A DNA stretch of 64,000 nucleotides from Cliona cf. orientalis. Its lineage: Eukaryota; Porifera; Demospongiae; Clionaida; Clionaidae. The notes beneath the pieces were generated by a model. It saw nothing but the letters and a program-made list of their open reading frames with translations. It did not search any database and was not told the origin of the DNA. Every line of letters begins with the position of its first letter. Within the stretch, counting starts at the first letter, position 1. Below, piece after piece: positions 53,101 to 62,324 of the stretch. The position numbers were made by a program, and so were the translations under genes. The stretch lies in assembly GCA_963930775.1 (NCBI GenBank), contig OZ005705.1:2108001-2172000 (forward strand), written 5' to 3'.

Positions 53101-56100
53101 TGTACTGTTTAAAATTGATACTGTCAGTGTGATTGGTTGTGGTGAGTTACGCCGCACTTCAATTTCCCCGTTCTCGTACACTTCTATCACTGTTGGTTCG
53201 GAAGAAGTCAGCTCTATTGTATTTGGTACAGTAAAGCCTTCAAGGCCAATGAAACTTGGGTGGTAGGTACCATCACTGAAGCGAACTATCAAAGTTGGAT
53301 AGAGAATTGCCTCAGATATTGCACTGAGTACTCCAGCAGTTGTGTTTGGAATTGAAAAGTCAATAATTTCCTCTGCATACACTTCTGTGTCATTCACTTC
53401 CAACTCAACACTATCATTGAATCTTGATCCAACATATACATAGATTGTCAGATTTCCCGATGTGAAGGGTTCAACAATATTTCCCTGAATGTCAGCAGAA
53501 ACATCTCCTCTGCCTTCGTATTGTGTGAAGGCCGAAGAAGAGATGTCTATATTGCTTCTGTTGCTGAGAACAGCCATCACATTCAGTTGCGCTTGTTGGT
53601 AGGCTGATGTGTTCCTATACATTTCAAGCACCAAATCTCCCTCCGCAGGCCACTGGCTGTAGTTTGGATAGGGAGAAGCTGTTAGTGATATTGATTCAAT
53701 TCCAACCACTTCGAGGTACACTGGGTTGGACACAACTCTCATGTCATTGTAAGTGTAGCTGACAGTAAAATTCACTTGTCCAGCTGAGGAGATATTGCTT
53801 GCGTCAATGACACCAGTATCCATGAAGTTCAGCTCAAAAGTAGTTTCAAATTCTAGACGAGAAGATTCAGTAGTGACATTTACTCTTGTTCCATCCTGGT
53901 GCACCAATTCCACATAGTAGTATGTTTGGAATGGGGTACGCAGTATAGCGGATTCGTCTCTAAGCGCTAGGATAGTAGGTCCAGTCATAGTTACCTCCAC
54001 AGAGGCAACTGGGTTAATCGTGATATCAACAAACTCAGTAGTTGCAGGTGATTCAGAACGAGGACAGCTGCTCTGGAGTCTACCTTGCAAGAGCCGTCCG
54101 GTTCCTGAGCCACGGACTGCCACTTGGAGATCATCAGTAACAACAATGGTTTCAGGCTCATTAGAAGTGAGGACCAGGCCATTGGCAGTAGATAATTGGT
54201 AGTTCCTATTATTGCTGAGTACAGCCTCAGGAATCACTTCCAGTCTAACATTGATGTGCTCCAAGTCAGCATTTAGTGCCACAAGAGCAGTCTCAAGGTA
54301 TGGGGTACCTGGAATGGAAGGTGGGTTAACAGCTGGTGTAAGACTGGAATAGAGACTGAGGCTGAGGTCTTCCACAGACACACTCCTCTCAGTTACTGTG
54401 ATGTTAGGTGAAATATACGCACGACCAAGACCGTCGATCAGCTGCACTTGAGCTTGACCTGCAGAAACGCCTACAAGCCTGATGGAATTGGAATCAAATT
54501 CAACTCTCAGTACTGTTTCATCGGAACTCTCCACTATATCCCCAACGAGTGGTACGATGGAGACAGGCTGACGAATACTGCCCAGAATAAAAGCAGCTTG
54601 GATGTTGAGATTAATATATTCGTACGCCTGACTACAGCTACCATTAGCATTGATGTATAGGCCTCGGATTGGGCTCAGCTCGATCACATCTGGTGTTAGG
54701 ATTGGAGCAGTTGGATACCAGACACTGAACGGTATAACAACAGAATCAGTAGGGGAAGTTGCTAGAATGTTGACATTAGTAGAACCTGCTGTTTCGTTTC
54801 CACTGAGATATACCTGGGAGCAGTCGGGTTCAACTTTAAGCACTGTGCTATCTGAACTCTCACACTGCAGCTGGGGGATGTCTCTAGTCAGGTTGCCAGA
54901 TTCAGTCAAGCCAAAGATGTTCAGCATGCCATTTACTCGTCGGCCATTGAGAACTGCTGTATTCAGTATGGAAACATCCCTTGGGAAAGGGAACAGTGCT
55001 ACAACAGTGTTGGGGCTAGATAGAACTGTTCCAATATCTGAGGTACAGCTAGCATAGTCACTGTGTATGGCTGAACTGTTGTATAGCTCAGCTATGTTGT
55101 TCACATTGATTAGATAGTCTACAGTGCATGAAATATTTAGAACATCAGAAACAATTTCAGCCGTCGACTCGAGGTACATTCTCACACCAATTTCAAACTC
55201 GGTTGAACCATCTGTATTCTGGTTTCTGAGACCACTGAATGTTAAATAGTTATCATTGGTGGCAGCACTGATGATGTAGTATTCAGGGACATTTGTGATT
55301 TCAACAAACTCCAGACCCTCTGATGCCATACAGGTAAAATGGAAAGTATCTATTTCAGTAGTTGACTGAGATGCTATTGTGATGTTGTAGAAGTCTCCAG
55401 GATACAGAACTAGGTGAGGTAAGGTCACACGCACATAGGGAGTGCTTGGTGTGGGGCACATTGCAGTTTCTCCAGTGGAGACTGTCGAAACATTTCCAGC
55501 ATAAATCAAGTCACTGTCGGTTGAGAGACTGTAGAACACTTGAGCAGTGGAGACGGCTGCAAATTGATCCAATGGCACTGAAACTTCAGCAACACATGTT
55601 GCACTAGGTGGTTGAGTTATGCAGGAAGTGGTGACATCATCAAAGCTGCCTGAACTCACTAGCACATACACTTCAGTTGGAAGTACAGAAACCTTGTTAT
55701 TACCTTCTCCCTGTACCTGCAATCCAACTCTCACGTATGGGTCATCACGATATATTTCATCCTGTGCAATTGCTCCCACAACAGAAGTTGCTTGAGTGCC
55801 ATTTGATGCAATGCGTTGTTCAGCAACAATATTTCCGAGAGAATAGCGAATGACTGGATCTGGAGAAACCTCAGAGCCGCCATTGAATAACCAGACATCT
55901 TGTTGGTACTCTTCCTGAGAAAACCTAGAAATTGCCGGCACAGTGAAACCACCCTCTACAGATATAGAAACCGGGAGCAGCTGGCCAACTAGGACAATGA
56001 GTGTCACTTGTGAGGCTCTATCGGGAGATTTGAAATTACCAGTGTCTGTAGCTCTCAGTGTCAGTGTAAATCCCAAGTCTTCTGGCAAAAGGTTGCGTGC

Positions 56101-59100
56101 AAGAGTGATGTGTCCAGTACCGCTGTCGATATCAAAGGTATCAATTGTGTTGCCATCTAAAATTTCAAAGATGGGAGGGCCAGAGCATCCATCTCTGTCA
56201 GTGGTTTGCAGCTCTTCAAGAACGGTTGTGCCAGCTAAGGCTCCTTCATCGAGCCTGCTGATGTATGATGGTCGTACAAACACAGGAGGGTATCGATTCT
56301 GTTCCACTACTGTGACTGTCACGGGAACAGTGTTATTTAGGTTGTTGTTTTGATAATCCCTTGCTACTAGGTCAAAGGAATACACAACTATATCAGCATG
56401 GTTGAAACAGATGGGACCAGTAGCTCTTATCACCCCAGCAAATGGATCCACATGGAAGAATCCATTTTCCTCTGAAAGAACGACGTACTCTGTCACGGCA
56501 TTTGCAGGTGAATCTTCATCAAATGTCATCACTTGACCAATTATTGTTGACCGGTATACATCTTCATCAATGGTGAAGGCATAGCTAAGTTCATCAAAAA
56601 CTGGAGCTTCATCATTGACATCATTGATGGTAATGATGACATTAGCCTGTGCAGAAAGGCCATCCTGGTCCAAGGCCTGTACACTCAGTGTGATATTCTG
56701 TATCTCTTCCCTGTCAAGATTTTGACTAGTGGTATAGATGATACCACTTAACACATCGATAACAAAGTACCCTTCAGCGTCAAAAATGGAATAATTTAGT
56801 GGAGCAACAAAGTTGTCAGGATCTATAGCACTAACGGTGAGTACAGAAGTCCCTTGAGGAGAATTTTCATTGACAGACCCCATGAATACTGGAACTGTAA
56901 AAACAGGGTTTTCATCATTTGTATCAATCACAGTGACGGTGACAATTACACTTGAGCTCATTGATGGAATACCAAGGTCATATGCTTCAACCACAAGCTC
57001 ATAGCTTGGGCCATCACTAAGTTCTGGAGCTTCACGATCGATTGGTGGTATGCTCATGATGACACCTGTCACCTCATCGATACTGAAACGGCCAAAGCCT
57101 CCACCAGCAATTCGATATCGTACCATGGAGTTGTTGGTTTCACGCTCATCCCCATCAGTTGCTAGTACAGAGCTCACCAGCAGTGGAACCTGATCATGCT
57201 CAACAATGAGAGCAGTATAACCTTCCTGAGTGAACTGTGGAGCAATGTCATTGACATCAGTGATCTGTACAATGAGCTGAGCTGTCATATTCCTTGGTAG
57301 ATCAAGGAAGGGTGCCTCACCGATCTCACTTTCATTTGGATCTATACTGTCGTTCATGCTACTAGCTCTGTCTGTAGCAGTCACATTCAATGTGTATGAT
57401 AGCTCACCAGCATCAAAGTCAAACTGATTGTTCCCATCAACAAATATCTCTCCTGAAACTGGGTCTATAGTGAACTTATCTGAGCCTTGCAGGGAATAAG
57501 ATATTCTGCCATTTGCACCCTGGTCCATGTCCACTGCATTTGCTGTGTACACAAGACTACCATTGTCAAGGCTTTCGGGGACTTGTACCACATTTGGAAG
57601 ATTTGTGAATGATGGAGTGATATCATTAGTCTCAAGAACAGTGATGCTTACATTGGTTAGTGCCTTAAAGTTTCCATCTGTTACCTCCACACGGAGGTCA
57701 TAAAATCGTGGCCCTGTTTCGTAGTCAAGTGATGCAGTAAGAAAGATGGATCCATTTCTAGAGTGAATGGCAAAAGTATTGTAGTCTGTTTCACCTTCAT
57801 CTGTGCTGACGAACGAATATGAAAGGTCATCGTTGCTTCCAATGTCACGGTCCCTTGCTTGTACAATCACAACTGGTGGTGATGAAAGTGGATGATCTTC
57901 CCTCACAAAGACGGTGTAGAGTGGCTGATCAAAAATCGGAGGGTTGTCATTCTCATCCAGAATATTGATGACAATAGTTGCTGTAGATATCATTTCAGGA
58001 AGTCCATCATCCACTGCCACAATTGTGAGCAAATAAAAAGGACTGGTCTCCCTGTCCAATGTAATATTGTCTGCTACAGTGATGGTACCATTTTCATTCA
58101 CATTAAACAGCTGTGCAGCTTCACCTTCAGCTAAAATGCGGATTGTGTTTCCGTCCAGATCTGATGTCATGATCTGCAACACGAAGGTGCCATTCGGTGA
58201 GTTCTCAAAGACACTACCACTGAGAGATTCTGGACTGATCATCGGAGGATGCTCATTGATGTTGGTCACGATGACAACGAAAGTAGCCTGGCCAGAGCGA
58301 GGTGGCATTCCACTGTCGGTTGCTTGAACGATCATGGTGCAGGGCTCACCACGTGCCTCAGCATCTACCAGTTCATTCAGGAAGACAGTCCCATTAGGTA
58401 TTATAGTGAATCGATTACTACAGTCTGGTGGATACACACTGAGTATAGCGTATGTCAGGACACTATTGAAACCAGAGTCTCTGTCGTATGCTTGAACAGT
58501 AAATGCTATATCGCCTACTTTACTATCCTCTGCAACAAGTTCTCTAATCAGAGTGCTATTGAAGTATGGATCATTGTCATTGGAATCTGAAATTGTAATC
58601 TCAACTGTGGCATTGGAGGTAAATGGAGGATTGCCTCGATCTGTTACCAAAATTTTCAGAATTATGGGATTTACAGCTTCTGGATTGTCAAAGTCGAGAG
58701 TTGAGTTTACTCTCAAGATGCCAGTTTCTGGTTCTAGTATGAACAGATACCCATCTCTCTCTTCTTCCTCGAGTGGCATCATCATATTATTAGTGATGTT
58801 CATACCAGAGCCCAGGCCAGATCCACTAAACATGCCATCCTCCTCCTCCCGTTGTTCTGTCACAGGAAAATGAAAGAACACCTCAGCATTGATACCAGAA
58901 TCAGCATCAGTTGCAGTGACACGGAGAATGGATGCATCAATACTGGTATCCTCAGGAATGGTGACAGCAAAGATATCACTATCAAAGACAGGAGGGTTAT
59001 CATTCACATCCTGCAGGGTGATAGTGACATTGATATATGCCCTCCTTGGTGGGTTGGCACCATCTATAGCTTCTACTTCGAGGATGTATACACTTGGTGG

Positions 59101-62100
59101 AGTATCGAAGTCATACCCAGTGGAATTGGTGTAGATATCACCTGTAAGTTCATTTATGTAAAAGAGATTGGAATATTCACTTGGGACAAGGCTGTACATA
59201 ATATTAGCAAACACGCTTTCATCCATGTCGGTAGCCTCAATTTGTATCACAAAAGTGCCATTCGGGGCATTCTCTGGAACGGAAGCTGAGTATTCTTGCT
59301 GTATGAACATAGGAGCATTATTGTTAATGTCTGTTACACTTACTTGCACCACTGCAGCATCACTAAATAGTCCGTCAGTCACATGAATCTGGAAACTGTA
59401 GACTTCAGTGGGATCTAGAGGACCATCAACAAGATAGAGATCTCCATTGTTGCGGTTCAGCTCAAAAAAGCCTCCAGCTCCTCCAAGTATAAAGTACTGA
59501 AGTCTGTTTTGACTAACTGAATCAAGATCTGTTGCAGTGATTCCCCTGAATGCAGGATCTCTGCGTGATACTGTGGTGTTTTCAAGTAGCGTCACCTCAA
59601 ATACATGCTCTGTGAAACGAGGAGCATTATCGTTTAAGTCTTCAACAAGAATTGTCACCGTAGCTGTGTCAAGGAGACCGCTACGATCTCTGGCCTCAAC
59701 GGTGAACTCCCAATCAGGCAAAACCTCATAGTTAAGAGCTCTAAGTAGGGTAATTTCACCAGTCTGGTTGTTGATTTCAAACGGGAAGGTGATTTCTTCT
59801 TCTGAATAGCCACTAGCTTGAAGCTCAGCGCTACCAGGTTCCTGAGCCATAACCTCAGAAGAATTGAAGTCACTAACTAGGGTATAGCTTACAAGATCAC
59901 TTCCATCCAGATCCACTGCTACTGCTTGAAGGATGACTTCTCCTTGGCGGCTATTCTCTTCAATTGAAACTGTGTACTCATCTCTATCAAACTCTGGAGC
60001 ATGGTCATTGATTGGAAGCACATTGACCATCACAATAGCTGGAGCACCATACATTCCAGCAGAGTCACGAAGAAACACAGTTATCCTATAAACGGTGTCT
60101 CGCTCAAAGTCAAGTGAGTCAGCTACAGTTACAGCACCAGTCATACTGTTTATCATTATTGGATATCCAAATGCAAAAGAAATGACTGTAACTGTGTCAT
60201 CAATATCCAAATCTACAAATGTAGCGATCAGGGGATTACCATCACTATTCAAGACTGGAGCACCGACCTGAGCACTCTCATTGATGAAGCCAATGTACCG
60301 TTCTTGAAGGAACTGAGGAGGGTGATCGAGTACATCTCCCACAGTGATACTCAGAATGGCAGTGGATGTGAGTTGCAATGGAGTGCCAGCATCAGAAGCT
60401 TCTATTGTCAAAGTGTAGTTTGTGGCAGACTCGCGGTCGAGACTCTGTTCTAAGGAGACTGCACCAGTTCTGGGATCAATGCTAAACTGACCGTTTTCAT
60501 TTCCAGCACTGATTACATGAGTGACCCGTCCATTTGTGGTGCTATCTAGGTCTGTTGCATTGACTATTTCTACAACTTCACGTATAGGATAGCTCTCTGG
60601 AATAGTAGCATTGTAGATAGTGTAGTCAAACACTGGCCTATTATCGTTCTCATCAAGGACGTAAATCTCAACGGTTGCATTGTCCTGGTTACCATTTGAG
60701 TCCTCAACGACTATGGAAAAGCGATACTGCTGTGTAGTTTCGTAGTCAATCGACTGACTGACTAGAATCAATCCACTAAATGGCTGGATCATGAAATTGG
60801 TGACTCCCTGATCGGCAGGAATGGAATAACTAAGGGAGATGTTGAAGTCTGGATCAGTGGCCTGGATGTTCAAGCCAGTCAGTGGCTCTCCAACCTCTAT
60901 GCTCTCACTGACATTAATTGTATACAGCTGTCGGCTGAACACGGGTGGCTCATCGTCAATATCAAGCACAAAGAGATAGCTGAGGTCAGCATCAGTTTCA
61001 CCGGTAGTTTGGTCGAATACTCGGACAAAAACAGGGATGCAGCTAGAACTGCGTGGGAAGTTTGGGGGGCAGGCATTGTTTCCCGGTGGAAATAGTGCAG
61101 GAGACTCACGGTCTATAGCACCATTGATGTAAATATCACCAGTAGCATTGTCCACTCTTAGCACATCGCCAGAGACTGTAAGAAAGTACTCAAGGACACT
61201 GTCTGGATCAAGATCGATGGCTGTAATATTACCAACTTGTTGTCCTAATTCAAGGTTTTCCCTCACAGTGTCTAAATAGACCATGTCAATGTAAACCTCT
61301 ACCTCATTTTCATCTAAAACTTCAATAACCACAATTGCCCTGTCAGTGATGTTTTCTGGCAGGTCTAGATAGAATGTTATTACAGTAAATTCATACTCGG
61401 GATCATTAATGATGTCAGGGGACTCTCGATTGAGGCGTTGTACTGCATAAATTTCACCAGTAGTAGTATTTATTGTGAATGGAAGATCAGGATCTGCGTC
61501 ACTGCTAAAGTTGTACCCAATTGACCTGTTTAGAGGATCCACATCCACTGCTACTACTCTACCTACAAACTGAGGAACACGGTTGTTCTCTCGAATCATG
61601 AACATGTAGGAAAACTGAGTAAACAGGGGATCATGATCGTCATCGTCCAGAATATTGATGACCAGTGTTATGGAGTCATTGAGGGAAGGAAAGCCCATAT
61701 CGGAAGCAACAACTACAAGATCATATTGGGACACATTCTCAAAATTCAATGGCTGGGCAACACTGATGACACCACTTACAGGGTTGATATCGAAGACCTC
61801 CAGCCCACTACCTCCTACAATGCTGTACCTAACTCGCTGATTGGCCGTGCCTCGTTGGTCAGCATCGTTAGCTAAAACTGTTCCGATTGGAGTGCCCACT
61901 TGTTCATCTTCGCTGATGGTGATTGGGAGTAAGGGTACAAAAATGGGAGCATGATCATTTTCGTCGAGGATAGCAACAGTGACGGTCTCCGATGTATTGC
62001 GAGGCTGATCACCATTGTCCCTGGCGTACACAGTAAAGCTCACGGAGGTATTCTCTTCCCTGTCGAACTCAACAAGGCTGGAAACTTGCCCCGTTGTAGC

Positions 62101-62292
62101 ATCTACTGTGAAATACTCGGAAAATGTGAAGTACGTGATCTGTGAGTTATACATTATCATTGTGATTTCCGAGTTGATTACAAAAATGATATCCAGAGAT
62201 CACTAAAACTATAGCTCTGATGTAATTATACTACATGTACCGTACCCTCGCGAAAGAGGGCCCATAGGCGGTGCACCTTACATTGGGCCAAG

Positions 62293-62324
<32 letters not shown>

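Larger units (their letters stand above)
38136..62139 (-). other. 24,004-bp single coding exon of the giant cadherin
   Basis: Bounded by acceptor ATAACTCACAG before 62139 and donor GTAGGT after 38136. It enters in phase 0 and leaves in phase 1. Flanking exons of the same gene are 40-1,008 bp. The exon contains three full cadherin-TMEM132-cohesin-dockerin supermodules and the beginning of a fourth. Confidence 0.93.

Noticed and set aside
38269-62206. Many plus-strand frames of 60-145 codons opposite the cadherin exon
   Set aside because: They are antisense shadows of a highly constrained coding exon and show no domain of their own.
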